A stretch of 64,000 bases of DNA from an uncultured Mycoplasmatota bacterium (GTDB lineage: Bacteria > Bacillota_I > Bacilli_A > RF39 > UBA660). This document shows positions 35,329-44,365 of this stretch, piece by piece (position 1 is the first letter of the stretch; each line of letters opens with the position of its first letter). The stretch spans positions 20,128 through 84,127 of the forward strand of contig CAMKNB010000002.1 of assembly GCA_946414095.1 (NCBI GenBank). The letters are read 5' to 3'. The notes beneath the pieces were generated by a model. That model was not told the DNA's origin. It ran no database searches and saw nothing but the letters and a program-made list of their open reading frames with translations. Made by a program: the position numbers and the translations under genes.

Positions 35329-35791
35329 AATATACAGTTGTCATTAATATAAATGCATATATACCATATATAATATAAGGTATCAAAAAATAAGAAGCAG
35401 TTTTTGATATCTTTTTTGTTTCTATATACAAAAATATAGTTGATAAACTAACTATAGTTGTAATTGCAAAACCTAAGAATGGACTCATTAATTTAAAGAA
35501 AAAGAATACAAATAATTGATTAGCTAAATAATTAGTAAGCAGAATATACAAGTAGTCATTATTCTTAAGTATATTTGTTTTTTTAGATACTAATATTATA
35601 CTAATAGTATTTAATATATAAATAATAAACCATATGATACTTATTATTTTTCCATCAAGAGCAAAACTAGGTAGTTTTAATAGAGAATAATAATCCTTAT
35701 TAAATTTGAATAATAAGCCGCTTATAAGCCAAAATAATAGTATTATAATAAATAAAAGTACATCTTTAAAATATTTTTTTATAATTATCAC
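35315..35791 (-). CDS. TspO/MBR-family membrane protein with ambiguous start
   Basis: About 155-158 residues with five transmembrane helices. Family pattern: LPSFALDGKIISIIWFIIY after the first helix (the 'P-W-FP-W-LY' region), the mid-protein NxLFVFFFFKLMSP, and LIPYIIYGIYAFILMTTVYF at the end. TspO proteins bind porphyrins and related ligands, but many Trp positions usual in the family are replaced here. The start is odd: AAAGAGG (35797-35791) is followed 8 nt later by in-frame ATA (35782), exactly where ATG would give a MKKYFKDVL-type N-terminus. GTG 35791 overlaps the ribosome-binding site and is used here only as the conventional limit. Confidence 0.78.
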   Translation of the reverse strand: MIIIKKYFKDVLLFIIILLFWLISGLLFKFNKDYYSLLKLPSFALDGKIISIIWFIIYILNTISIILVSKKTNILKNNDYLYILLTNYLANQLFVFFFFKLMSPFLGFAITTIVSLSTIFLYIETKKISKTASYFLIPYIIYGIYAFILMTTVYFMNF

Positions 35792-35848
35792 CTCTTTACT
35801 AATATTATGATTAATAGTAAAATAATATTATTGGAAAGGAATAAAATA

Positions 35849-36985
35849 ATGAATATAAAGATTAATAAAAAGGATGATATAGTACTTAAAATATTACATT
35901 ATTTTATAACAGAAGAGGATTATAAACCTGTTATAATTAATGGACTTGATAATGAAATATGGCTTGAGAATATGGAAAAGGATTTAAAACTTATTAGAAT
36001 AAATAATAATTATATACATAATAATGAACAATTAAAAACAGATACGTTTAAGGCAAAAAGTATCATGAAGAGTATTAAAAAAAGCACATTTTCATTTAAT
36101 ATGAATATGTTAAATTTGCTTCTTGATACTGGAGATGCTGTTAAAATAGTTGACAATAAGAATATTGAGACAATTAAAGTAGACAAGATTAGTGATTTTA
36201 AAACAAACAAAGTAGTTAGTGAATTTTTTCCTAAAGTAAAAGAATCTGTTTTAACTGAAAAGATTGATCCTATTGAATTTTTTAAGTTAACTGAAGATAT
36301 GAATCAAAAAACCATTAAGAATGAAAAGAAATTACAAAAGATATTTAGCCAAAAGAAACCAACTGCTACTTATACATTAATCGTTATTAATGTAATGATT
36401 TATTTGTTCTTAACATTATATGATAAAAGTGGTACGATTGGGTATTTACTTGCTAACAATAGAATACTTGTTAAATCTGGTGAATTTTATAGATTATTTA
36501 CTTCTATGTTTGAACATGTTGATTTTTGGCATTTAGTATTTAATATGTATGCATTGTTTGTAATAGGTCCTCAAGTAGAAAGATATTATGGTAAATTAAA
36601 ATACTTACTTATATATTTTGTAAGTGGATTACTTGGAAGTTTATTCTCGTGTGTATTTATGGGAGATTTGTCATTTAGTTTAGGAGCATCAGGTGCAATA
36701 TTTGGTTTGCTAGGAAGTATCGCATACTTTACTTATTATTATAGAGCTACTTTACAAGGATTACTTAGAAGCCAAGTTATTCCAGTTATAATATTAAACC
36801 TATTTATTGGATTTATAATACCAAGCATAGATGTATCTGCACATTTAGGAGGACTTTTTGGAGGACTTTTAACATCTATGGCAATTGGAATAGGTGATAA
36901 GGGTAGAAAGACTGATCAAATTAATGGAGTGGTTGTTCTCTTATTAATGACAGCATTTATGATATATTTATTAATAACTAGGTGA
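35849..36985 (+). CDS. Rhomboid-family intramembrane serine protease
   Basis: 378 residues. A ~175-residue cytosolic N-terminal domain of unknown fold precedes a six- or seven-helix rhomboid core. Core motifs: FEHVDFWHLVFNMYALFVIG (L1 and the HxxxN helix), the catalytic Ser in GASGAIFGLLG, and the catalytic His in DVSAHLGGLFGG. It cleaves within transmembrane segments; the substrate is unknown. ATG 35849 follows GGAAAGGA. The extra N-terminal domain resembles that of Bacillus GluP, although GluP's TPR tail is absent. Confidence 0.9.
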   Translation: MNIKINKKDDIVLKILHYFITEEDYKPVIINGLDNEIWLENMEKDLKLIRINNNYIHNNEQLKTDTFKAKSIMKSIKKSTFSFNMNMLNLLLDTGDAVKIVDNKNIETIKVDKISDFKTNKVVSEFFPKVKESVLTEKIDPIEFFKLTEDMNQKTIKNEKKLQKIFSQKKPTATYTLIVINVMIYLFLTLYDKSGTIGYLLANNRILVKSGEFYRLFTSMFEHVDFWHLVFNMYALFVIGPQVERYYGKLKYLLIYFVSGLLGSLFSCVFMGDLSFSLGASGAIFGLLGSIAYFTYYYRATLQGLLRSQVIPVIILNLFIGFIIPSIDVSAHLGGLFGGLLTSMAIGIGDKGRKTDQINGVVVLLLMTAFMIYLLITR

Positions 36986-36990
36986 GAGTT

Positions 36991-37461
36991 ATGAGGGGGT
37001 ATAAGGCATTAAGAGAAGGATTAATAAATAGATATGGATATCAATATTTATTAAATAAGAAATATAGATTGAATGGTAATCTTAAATGGAGAGAGAATGG
37101 TTTTCATTTTTGTACAAGACCAGAAGATACACTAAGATATGTTGATTCATGGAATGATAATATAGTAGTAACTGAAGTAGAAGCAAGCGGTGATTTAGTA
37201 CTATATGAAGACGAATACTATGGATACTATGATATGTATGCATCAAGTGAAATGAAAATACTTAGAGTTCTTTCTAGAGAAGAATTATTTGAAATTATTT
37301 ATAATAGTAATAATGATGATAGAGTAAGAAGACTTGTTAGTTCAATTGAATTAACTTCTAATGAAATAAATCTTATAAAAGAAAAATATCCAAGAGTTAT
37401 ACCAACTATTGAATATTATCAAAATGAAGAAATGATTTTAAAATTAAAAAAGCAGAATTAA
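36991..37461 (+). CDS. DUF7666-like protein (GFHFC motif)
   Basis: About 156 residues. The N-terminal part has RGYKALREGLINRYGYQYL followed by the ENGFHFCTRPEDTLRYV motif, recalling a small domain common in phage and plasmid proteins (KGFHFC, DUF7666-like), then EVEASGDLVLYEDEYY. Function unknown. ATG 36991 follows GGTGAG; an in-frame GTG at 36982 overlaps the rhomboid stop. The C-terminal helices carry no further motif. The gene may be a domesticated phage-type accessory gene, though base composition is like its neighbours. Confidence 0.65.
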   Translation: MRGYKALREGLINRYGYQYLLNKKYRLNGNLKWRENGFHFCTRPEDTLRYVDSWNDNIVVTEVEASGDLVLYEDEYYGYYDMYASSEMKILRVLSREELFEIIYNSNNDDRVRRLVSSIELTSNEINLIKEKYPRVIPTIEYYQNEEMILKLKKQN

Positions 37462-37475
37462 TTGTTCTGCTTTTT
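37447..37475. terminator. Bidirectional terminator before lexA
   Basis: 11-bp stem AAAAAGCAGAA / TTCTGCTTTTT with a 7-nt loop, serving the convergent DUF7666-like and lexA genes; overlaps the end of the former and touches the lexA stop. Confidence 0.8.
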
Positions 37476-38091
37476 ATATCTTTCTATAAAGCCCAATTGC
37501 TTTACCAAGGATAGTTACATTATTTAATATGATTGGTTCTAATAAGTCGTTTTCAGGTTGTAGTCTAATATGACCATTTTCTTTATAAAATCTCTTTAAT
37601 GTTACTTCATTGTCATCTGTCATTGCAACAACAATTTCACCATTATTAGCATTAGGTTGTTTTTTAACAATAACAATATCATTATCAAGTATCCCAGCAT
37701 TAATCATACTTTCACCATTTACTTCTAATGTAAATACCTCAGTATTATTTGGCACTAATTCTTTTGGTAAGTTAAAAAACTCATTAGGATTTTCGATTGC
37801 TTCAATAGGATTACCAGCTGCTACTTTTCCAAGTAGTGGAACTTCAATTACGTTGTCATTCTTTTTGATATACTCATTTTCTACATTTAACTCAATTGTT
37901 CTAAATTTGCTTTCAGTTTGACTAATATATCCTTTGTTAGTTAGATTTTTTAAATGTACAAACATAGTTGCAGTACTACTTAAATTACATAATTTACATA
38001 GTTCTCTTATAGTAGGTGCATATCCTTTTTCTGCAATAAATTTCTTGATTACCTTCAAAATTTCTTCTTGTTTACTAGTTAATTTTTCCAT
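37474..38091 (-). CDS. lexA: SOS repressor LexA
   Basis: 205 residues. The N-terminal winged helix (LTSKQEEILKVIKKFIAEKG, APTIRELCKLCNLSS) is followed by a C-terminal S24 peptidase domain. Self-cleavage site Ala92-Gly93 is in VAAGNP, catalytic Ser128 in NGESM, and Lys166 in VTLKRF. It represses DNA-damage genes until RecA-stimulated self-cleavage. The start ATG 38091 follows AGGAAGTGA. A likely LexA operator lies within its own promoter, giving the usual negative autoregulation. Confidence 0.95.
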   Translation of the reverse strand: MEKLTSKQEEILKVIKKFIAEKGYAPTIRELCKLCNLSSTATMFVHLKNLTNKGYISQTESKFRTIELNVENEYIKKNDNVIEVPLLGKVAAGNPIEAIENPNEFFNLPKELVPNNTEVFTLEVNGESMINAGILDNDIVIVKKQPNANNGEIVVAMTDDNEVTLKRFYKENGHIRLQPENDLLEPIILNNVTILGKAIGLYRKI

Positions 38092-38110
38092 ATAATCACT
38101 TCCTAATACA

Positions 38111-38139
38111 ATAATAGCACACAAACAAATGATTGTAAA
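38111..38139 (-). promoter_or_regulatory. lexA promoter with probable LexA operator between -35 and -10
   Basis: On the minus strand TTTACA (38139-38134), 17-nt spacer, TATTAT (38116-38111). The spacer region contains CAAACAAATGATTG (38122-38135, plus strand), which matches 10 of 14 bases of the Bacillus LexA box CGAACATATGTTCG. Binding would block the promoter. Confidence 0.6.
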
Positions 38140-38148
38140 TATTGTTTT

Positions 38149-40038
38149 TTAATTTAATAAAACTTTTATTATTGAGCCTTGTTTAGCTCTTGTATTAAAT
38201 CTAGGATTTGAGTCAATTACTTTATCTCCATTGCCTACAAATTCTACTTTAAAATCTTTTAAAAGTGATTTAGCTTCTTTTTTAGTTGCACCAATTAAAT
38301 TAGGAATCATTATATAAATAGTATCATCCCATCTATACGATTTAGGAAGACCAGTAGTATCTTCTTTAATATCATAAATAGATATTATATCTTCTAATAC
38401 TTTTTTTGCTATTGGAGCACTTGCAACACCACCATATTGTGTAACTCCATGTGGATTATCAAGTGCAATATATATTACATATTCAGGATTATTTGCACTT
38501 AAAAATCCAATAAAAGACAAAACATAGTTTCCACTCATATAAGTTCCATTATCACCAACTTTTTGGGCAGTTCCTGTTTTTCCTCCAACTCTATAATTTT
38601 CTATATATGCATTTCTACCACTACCATTAGCAACAACACTTTCAAGAGCATATCTAACTAATGAACTTGTTTCTTCACTAATTATATTTTCTTTTTTAAT
38701 TCTGGGATAATTCTTATTTTCACCAACTTTTGAAACTATATATGGAGTATATAAAGTACCACCGTTAATTATTGCAGATACTGCAGTTACTTGTTGAATT
38801 GCTGTAACACTAATACCTTGACCAAATGCTGTAGTAGCAAGTTCTACTGGACCAATTTTCTCCATATCAAATAATATTCCTGTTGCTTCGCCTGACAAAT
38901 CTATACCAGTTTTTCTTCCAAATCCAAGTTCACGAATGTATTTAAATAATTTTTCTTTTCCTAATTTTTGTCCTAAAGTAACAAAACCTGGATTGCATGA
39001 ATTTTCTACAACTTGCACATATGTTTGAAGTCCATGTCCTTTTCTTTTCCAACAATGTAGAGTAGAAGAAGCAACTTTTATTTTTCCTGTATCATTATAA
39101 GTATCTTCAAAAATATTAACAACATTTTCATTAATAGCAGAAGCCAGTGTAACAATTTTAAAAGTTGACCCAGGTTCAAAGTTAGACCATATTGCCAAGT
39201 TTCTATTTATTATTTCTTCACTATAATTTTTATAGTTATTTGGATCAAATGATGGCAAAGAACTCATTGCAATTATTTCACCAGTTTTAGCTTTCATAAC
39301 AATACCAATTGCCCCTTTAGCATTATATTTTTTGTATGCGTTATAAAGTTCATTTTCTAGTGATAATTGAACATCCAAATCAATAGTTAAATTAATATCT
39401 TTTCCAGAAATAGGGGTTTCATATATTTCAGATAGTTTTAATCTTTTTCCTTTACCATCACTATAATACTTAACATTACCATTTTTACCTGTTAAATCTT
39501 TATTATATTTAAGTTCAAGTCCACTTAATCCTTGATTATCTATTCCGGTAAATCCAATTACATGTGATAATAAATTATTATATATATAATTACGTTTACT
39601 TTCTTTTAGAAGGTAAACTCCATCAAAGTTTAAATTATTAATTTTGTCAGCGATGTCAAAACTCAAATTTCTTCCTTCTGGATGAACTCTTTCAATTGAA
39701 GTTTTTTTTGCAACATGTCTATACATTTCTTCATAGCTAACATTTAGTATACTGCTTAATTCTTTTGCTACTTCTTCTTTATTTATTATTTGATTTGGAA
39801 CTAAATATAATCCAACTGTTGTAATATTATCAACAATAATTTTACCATTTCTATCTAGTATTTTACCTCTATCAGCTTGTACCGTTAAATTTCTACTCCA
39901 TAGTTCATTAGCAAGTTTATTTAACTTTTTATATTCTATAACTTGAATATAAAAAATCTTTATTATTACAAAAATAAAGATTAATATGCAAAATAAGAAT
40001 ACATATTTTATTCTTATGTTTTGTTTAGTTTGAAACAT
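38149..40038 (-). CDS. spoVD: SpoVD/FtsI-type class B penicillin-binding protein
   Basis: A 629-residue transpeptidase. One N-terminal transmembrane helix (about 12-32) precedes a dimerisation domain with RGKILDRNGKIIV. The transpeptidase domain has STFK in EPGSTFKIVT, SCN in VVENSCNPGF and KTGT in GGKTGTAQ. A single C-terminal PASTA domain follows (IPNLIGATKKEAKSLLKD). The PASTA tail and the sporulation genes nearby favour the spore-cortex enzyme SpoVD, but a divisional FtsI role is not excluded. ATG 40038 follows AGGTGA; GTG 40047 is in that site. It is next to lexA but not obviously co-transcribed. Confidence 0.85.
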   Translation of the reverse strand: MFQTKQNIRIKYVFLFCILIFIFVIIKIFYIQVIEYKKLNKLANELWSRNLTVQADRGKILDRNGKIIVDNITTVGLYLVPNQIINKEEVAKELSSILNVSYEEMYRHVAKKTSIERVHPEGRNLSFDIADKINNLNFDGVYLLKESKRNYIYNNLLSHVIGFTGIDNQGLSGLELKYNKDLTGKNGNVKYYSDGKGKRLKLSEIYETPISGKDINLTIDLDVQLSLENELYNAYKKYNAKGAIGIVMKAKTGEIIAMSSLPSFDPNNYKNYSEEIINRNLAIWSNFEPGSTFKIVTLASAINENVVNIFEDTYNDTGKIKVASSTLHCWKRKGHGLQTYVQVVENSCNPGFVTLGQKLGKEKLFKYIRELGFGRKTGIDLSGEATGILFDMEKIGPVELATTAFGQGISVTAIQQVTAVSAIINGGTLYTPYIVSKVGENKNYPRIKKENIISEETSSLVRYALESVVANGSGRNAYIENYRVGGKTGTAQKVGDNGTYMSGNYVLSFIGFLSANNPEYVIYIALDNPHGVTQYGGVASAPIAKKVLEDIISIYDIKEDTTGLPKSYRWDDTIYIMIPNLIGATKKEAKSLLKDFKVEFVGNGDKVIDSNPRFNTRAKQGSIIKVLLN

Positions 40039-40062
40039 ATTATTCACCTAAATAATTATATT

Positions 40063-40092
40063 CAAAAAAAAGAAACTAAATACTTAGTTTCT
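40063..40092 (-). terminator. Rho-independent terminator of the PilB-like gene
   Basis: On the minus strand a 9-bp stem AGAAACTAA / TTAGTTTCT with a 4-nt loop, then eight T. It overlaps the stop codon. Confidence 0.8.
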
Positions 40093-42043
40093 ATGCTCCA
40101 ACTTTTGGTTGTTCCACTATTACATTTGAATTTACTGTTGGCTCTGGTGGAACTAAAGTTTCAAAATTAACATTTGCTGTAGGACCAATAGGTTCAAATC
40201 CAGGAGGAGTAGGTGATAATATCTCATTACTACTACTTCCTGATGTTGGTAGTACAGGTAATTCTTGAGAAATAGTAGCTGCTACAGGTTTAGCAGTAGC
40301 TACAGGTTTAACTTCTTCAGGTTTAGCAACAGTAGCAGGTTGAATAGTAGCTACAGGTTTAACTTCTTCAGGTTTAGCAACAGTAGCAGGTTGAATAGTA
40401 GCTACAGGTTTAACTTCTTCAGGTTTAGCAACAGTAGCAGGTTGAGCAGTAGCTACAGGTTTAACTTCTTCAGGTTTAGAAGCAGTAGCAGATTGAGCGG
40501 TAGCTACAGGTTTAACTTCTTCAGGTTTAGCAGCGGTTACAGGTTGAGCAGTAGTTACAGGTTTAACTTCTTCAGGTTTAGTAACAGCAGCAATTTGAGC
40601 GGTAGCTACAGGTTTAACTTCTTCGGGTTTAGCAGTAGTAGTAGGTTGAGCGGTAACTACAGGTTTAACTTCTTCGGGTTTAGCAGTAGTAGTAGGTTGA
40701 GCGGTAACTACAGGTTTAACTTCTTCAGGTTTTGTTTCAGCTTTAACTATTTCTTGATTTTCTTCTTTAGGCTTTATCTCTTCACCATCTATATTTTTAC
40801 CTTCTTTTAAATTCTTTTCAACTTCATCATAGAATGCATTATGAATTGCTAAGTCATTTTCTAAATCAACTAATTTTAATATTTCATCAAAATTAGTTTC
40901 ACCTAAAACTACTTTTTCAAGGCCATCTTCTAAAAGAGTATGAGTATGAGCATCAATATATACTTGCTTTCTCATAACATCTTTTGGTTCGGCGTTTGTG
41001 ATACCTGTTCTAACTTCATCTGTAATTACCAAAACTTCAGCAATACAAATTCTTCCTTTATAGCCTTTAAAGCAATGTTCACATCCATCAGGATTTATAT
41101 CATATATTTTATCTACATCTTTGTGTAGTACTTTTCTAAATAATTGTTTTTCATAGTCGTTTGTTTCTCTTGTTATTCTACAATTAGGGCATAATTTTCT
41201 TGCAAGTTTTTGAGAAATAACACCATTAAGTGAAGTACCAATTAAATATCTTTCTACACCCATATCAGTAAGTCTTTCAATAGTATTTAATGCACTATTT
41301 GTGTGGATTGTAGATAATACTTTGTGTCCAGTAATAGAAGCTCTAACTGCAATACTTGCTGTTTCACCATCACGAATTTCTCCGATCATTATGATATCTG
41401 GGTCTTGACGAAGGATACTTCTTAAAACAGTTGCAAAATCTAAACCAATTTCCTGTTGCGCTTGAACTTGGTTTAATCCTTCAACTTCCATTTCGACTGG
41501 ATCTTCAACAGTGATAATATTAACTTCACGAGTATTTAATCTTTGTAAGATAGAGTAAACGGTAGTAGATTTACCAGAACCAGTAGCACCAGTAACAAGT
41601 ACTATACCATTTGGCATATCTATCATTTTCATTATTTTCTTTAAATTATGTTCAGAAAACCCTAAAGTTTCTAAACCTTGTAAACTTTTTGAATAGTCTA
41701 AAATACGAAGAACGACTTTTTCTCCTGTATGAGTAGGTAAACTTGAAACACGAAGGTCAAGCATCTTATCGCCAATTTTACTTTTGATAGCTCCATCTTG
41801 AGGTAATCTTGTTTCCATGATGTTCATACTAGCTATCATTTTGATACGTGAAATCATATTTCTCTTGAAATCAGCAGGTACTTTAGCATAATCATATAAA
41901 ACACCATCGACACGCATTCTAATGTTAATTCCATCTTTAGTAGGGTCGAAGTGAATATCGCTGGCACCTTTTTTTACGCCATCAAGAAGGATTTCGTTGG
42001 CAATCTCTACAATAGGCACTTTCTCGAAATCAAATTCCTTCAT
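40091..42043 (-). CDS. PilB/GspE-type secretion ATPase with a nine-fold 17-residue repeat tail
   Basis: 650 residues. The ATPase core (about 1-400) has the Walker A GATGSGKST near 155, the Asp box, Walker B IIMIGEIRD, and HIS box SIHTNS-like STIHTNSALNT. A CPNC ... CEHC zinc region follows (CPNC at about 287, CEHCFKGYKGR near 325). It lacks the usual N-terminal GspE_N/MshEN domain. The C-terminal ~250 residues are disordered and hold nine KPEEVKPV-type repeats. It should power a type IV pilus or competence-type pseudopilus. It is divergent from a pilin-like gene at 42165, but no pilC, pilD or pilM genes are in the window. Confidence 0.88.
   Translation of the reverse strand: MKEFDFEKVPIVEIANEILLDGVKKGASDIHFDPTKDGINIRMRVDGVLYDYAKVPADFKRNMISRIKMIASMNIMETRLPQDGAIKSKIGDKMLDLRVSSLPTHTGEKVVLRILDYSKSLQGLETLGFSEHNLKKIMKMIDMPNGIVLVTGATGSGKSTTVYSILQRLNTREVNIITVEDPVEMEVEGLNQVQAQQEIGLDFATVLRSILRQDPDIIMIGEIRDGETASIAVRASITGHKVLSTIHTNSALNTIERLTDMGVERYLIGTSLNGVISQKLARKLCPNCRITRETNDYEKQLFRKVLHKDVDKIYDINPDGCEHCFKGYKGRICIAEVLVITDEVRTGITNAEPKDVMRKQVYIDAHTHTLLEDGLEKVVLGETNFDEILKLVDLENDLAIHNAFYDEVEKNLKEGKNIDGEEIKPKEENQEIVKAETKPEEVKPVVTAQPTTTAKPEEVKPVVTAQPTTTAKPEEVKPVATAQIAAVTKPEEVKPVTTAQPVTAAKPEEVKPVATAQSATASKPEEVKPVATAQPATVAKPEEVKPVATIQPATVAKPEEVKPVATIQPATVAKPEEVKPVATAKPVAATISQELPVLPTSGSSSNEILSPTPPGFEPIGPTANVNFETLVPPEPTVNSNVIVEQPKVGA
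40270..40735 (-). repeat. Nine tandem 51-bp coding repeats
   Basis: Each unit encodes about 17 residues, KPEEVKPVxTAQPxTxA, in the tail of the PilB-like ATPase. Units differ by a few substitutions (VTAQPTTT, ATIQPATV, ATAQSATA), and two neighbouring units are identical in protein (ATIQPATV twice). The arrangement suggests growth and shrinkage by slippage. Confidence 0.9.
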
Positions 42044-42107
42044 ATCTAACCTCTTTCTATTCTATTTAATTATATAATATAATTAATGTTAATTCAAGAT
42101 AAAAATA

Positions 42108-42137
42108 TTGTTATTATTTAGTAAAATATGGTATACT
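42108..42137 (+). promoter_or_regulatory. Promoter of the pilin-proS unit
   Basis: TTGTTA (42108-42113), 18-nt spacer, TATACT (42132-42137), ahead of AAAGAGG and ATG 42165. Confidence 0.45.
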
Positions 42138-42164
42138 ACATTTAGTAGAATAAAGAGGTTAATC

Positions 42165-42659
42165 ATGAATAGAAATGGATTTACATTAGTAGAATTAATC
42201 GCAGTAATTGCTATAATTGGTATTCTTGCATTACTTGTTACACCAGGAATAATAGCTCTTAGGAATAATGTTTTAAATAGAACTTTAGAAACAAAGGAAG
42301 CAACAATTGAAAATGCTGCTAAAGATTATGCTATGGATAACTTACAATTATTAAAAAGGCAAGTAACAAACGAAATTAATGTTGGTGATATGGATTTAAA
42401 TAAATTCAAAGAATTATATGAAAAGAATTTAACTGAACTATCAAAAGATTGTACATGGATAACAGTTAATGGTCTTATAAATGGTGGTTATCTAAATGGT
42501 AGTACTTCATATGTAAATACAGAGGATTATGAGAAAGAGGAACAAATTATTAATCCTGTTAATGGTGAGAGTATGAATGATGTTTTAGTGTGTGTAAGAT
42601 ATGATAATAATGATGCGATGAATAGAACTATAGTTTCAATTATTTATAGGGGTGCGTAA
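42165..42659 (+). CDS. Type IV pilin-like protein
   Basis: 164 residues. A short leader (MNRNG) precedes GFTLVELIAVIAIIGILAL, the prepilin signature with cleavage after Gly and Glu at position 5 of the mature chain. A compact C-terminal domain follows with a Cys pair (KDCTWITVNG and VLVCVRYD) that may form the D-loop disulphide, and the sequence INPVNGESMNDV shared with the pilin-like protein at 53136. Size fits a major or minor pilin. It is divergent from the PilB-like ATPase with about 120 nt between, so shared regulation is possible. proS starts 2 nt after it. Confidence 0.82.
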   Translation: MNRNGFTLVELIAVIAIIGILALLVTPGIIALRNNVLNRTLETKEATIENAAKDYAMDNLQLLKRQVTNEINVGDMDLNKFKELYEKNLTELSKDCTWITVNGLINGGYLNGSTSYVNTEDYEKEEQIINPVNGESMNDVLVCVRYDNNDAMNRTIVSIIYRGA

Positions 42660-42661
42660 TA

Positions 42662-44365
42662 ATGAGAATGAGTAATAGTTTCTTTATTACTAGAAGAGAG
42701 AATCCTAAAGATGAAGTAAGTGATTCATCTAAACTACTTATAAAAAGTGGAATGATTTTAAAAAATTATAATGGAATTTATTCATACTTACCAATTGGAC
42801 TTAAAGTAATAGAGAATATTAAAAAAATAATTAAAGAAGAAATGAAAAGTATTTCTGCAAAAGAAGTATTAATGCCTACACTTGTAAGCAGTGAAATGTT
42901 TGAAAATAATAATAGAGAAAAATTATTCAAAGATGAAATTTATTCCTTAGTAGATAGAAATAATAAAAAAATGAATTTAGCTCCTTCTAGTGAGGAGTTA
43001 TTTGCGTATCTTGCGTCACAAAAAATAAAGAGCTATAAAGATTTACATTTTTCATTATTTCAAATTAACAATAAGTATAGAGATGAAGAACATCCTGAGT
43101 TTGGGTTAGTAAGAAAAAAAGAATTCATTATGGCAGAAGCTTATAGTTTTGATGCTGATGAAGGTGGACTTGATGTTAGTTATGACAAAATGTTTATGAT
43201 TTTCAAGCATATTTTTAGTAGGGTTGGAATAGATACTTTGATTGTTGATAGTAATGATGATAGTATATATGGACTATCAAGTGAAGAATTTCAAGTAATA
43301 TCTAACTATGGAGACAATGAAGTAGTAAAATGTAATAATTGTACATATGCATGTAATATTGAAGATGCTTGTTCAAAGTCTATAATTACTAACAAAGAGG
43401 TACAACATAAAGAGAAAAAAATGGTTGATACTCCTAATGTTAAATCTATAAAAGAAGTAAGTGATTTTTTAAATGTATTTGAAGGTAATATATTAAAATC
43501 TTTAATATGCAAAGTAGATGGAATATATAAGATGATTCTTTTAAGAGGTGAAAGTGAATTAAATGTTAAAAAATTAAAGGTTTTATTTAATACAAATAAC
43601 ATTGAAATTCCAAGTGTATATGAACTTGAAAAAATAGGTACATCTGTAGGATATGTAGGCCCAATTGGGTGTACTATGGAAATAATTGCTGATAATGAAG
43701 TTAAAAGTATGCATAATTTTGTATGTGGAAGTAATAAAAAGAATTATCATTATATAAATGTTAACTATGGAAGAGATTTTAAAATTAATAGATTTGCTGA
43801 TTTAAAACTATTTGATAAAAATTCATTATGTCCAAAGTGTAAAAATAGATGTAGTATAGTTAAAGGAATAGAAGTAGGACAAATATGTAAATTAGGTCCT
43901 AGATATAGTGAATTATATAATTTAAAATATACAGATGAAATTAATAAAAAATGTGATGTTCATATGGGTTCTTATCAAATAGGTATAGATAGATTAATAA
44001 GTGCAATTGTTGAAAATAATCATGATGAAAAAGGTATCATATGGCCAATTTCTGTAGCTCCATACAAAGTAGCAATCATTGTGTCTAATGTAAATGATGA
44101 AAATATAAAAAAATATTCAAATAATATCTATGAAAAACTGAATAATTTAAAAATAGATACAATTATAGATGATAGAAAAGAATCAATTGGAGTAAAATTT
44201 AATGATATTGATTTAATGGGAATACCAATTAGGGTAACAGTGGGAAATTTACTAAATGATAGTATTGTAGAAGTAAAACTAAGAAATGAAGAAAAATCAG
44301 TAAAAGTAGAGTCATCTAAGTTAATTGAATATATAGAAAATATTATTGAAAGGAAAACTATATGA
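42662..44365 (+). CDS. proS: Prolyl-tRNA synthetase (bacterial type with editing domain)
   Basis: A 567-residue class II synthetase. Motif 2/3 regions are visible: FQINNKYRDEEHPEFGLVR (motif 2 area), and the C-terminal GSYQIGIDRLISAIVE (motif 3). Between them is a YbaK-like editing insertion (about 220-380; SVGYVGPIGCTMEI) that hydrolyses mischarged Ala-tRNA. The anticodon-binding domain is at the C-terminus (PYKVAIIVSN). ATG 42662 is 2 nt after the pilin stop; ATG 42668 is an alternative. It overlaps the next gene by 4 nt. Confidence 0.95.
   Translation: MRMSNSFFITRRENPKDEVSDSSKLLIKSGMILKNYNGIYSYLPIGLKVIENIKKIIKEEMKSISAKEVLMPTLVSSEMFENNNREKLFKDEIYSLVDRNNKKMNLAPSSEELFAYLASQKIKSYKDLHFSLFQINNKYRDEEHPEFGLVRKKEFIMAEAYSFDADEGGLDVSYDKMFMIFKHIFSRVGIDTLIVDSNDDSIYGLSSEEFQVISNYGDNEVVKCNNCTYACNIEDACSKSIITNKEVQHKEKKMVDTPNVKSIKEVSDFLNVFEGNILKSLICKVDGIYKMILLRGESELNVKKLKVLFNTNNIEIPSVYELEKIGTSVGYVGPIGCTMEIIADNEVKSMHNFVCGSNKKNYHYINVNYGRDFKINRFADLKLFDKNSLCPKCKNRCSIVKGIEVGQICKLGPRYSELYNLKYTDEINKKCDVHMGSYQIGIDRLISAIVENNHDEKGIIWPISVAPYKVAIIVSNVNDENIKKYSNNIYEKLNNLKIDTIIDDRKESIGVKFNDIDLMGIPIRVTVGNLLNDSIVEVKLRNEEKSVKVESSKLIEYIENIIERKTI

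Noticed and set aside
40160..40270. LPTSG in the PilB-like tail as a sortase signal
   Set aside because: The protein has no signal peptide and no following hydrophobic helix and Arg tail; it is a cytosolic ATPase.
40270..40735. Possible CRISPR array
   Set aside because: Units are contiguous 51-bp in-frame coding repeats with no unique spacers.
40265..40810. 181-aa plus-strand ORF rich in Ser/Arg/Phe opposite the PilB tail
   Set aside because: It is the antisense of the 51-bp coding repeats; the regular pattern is inherited from them and there is no RBS.
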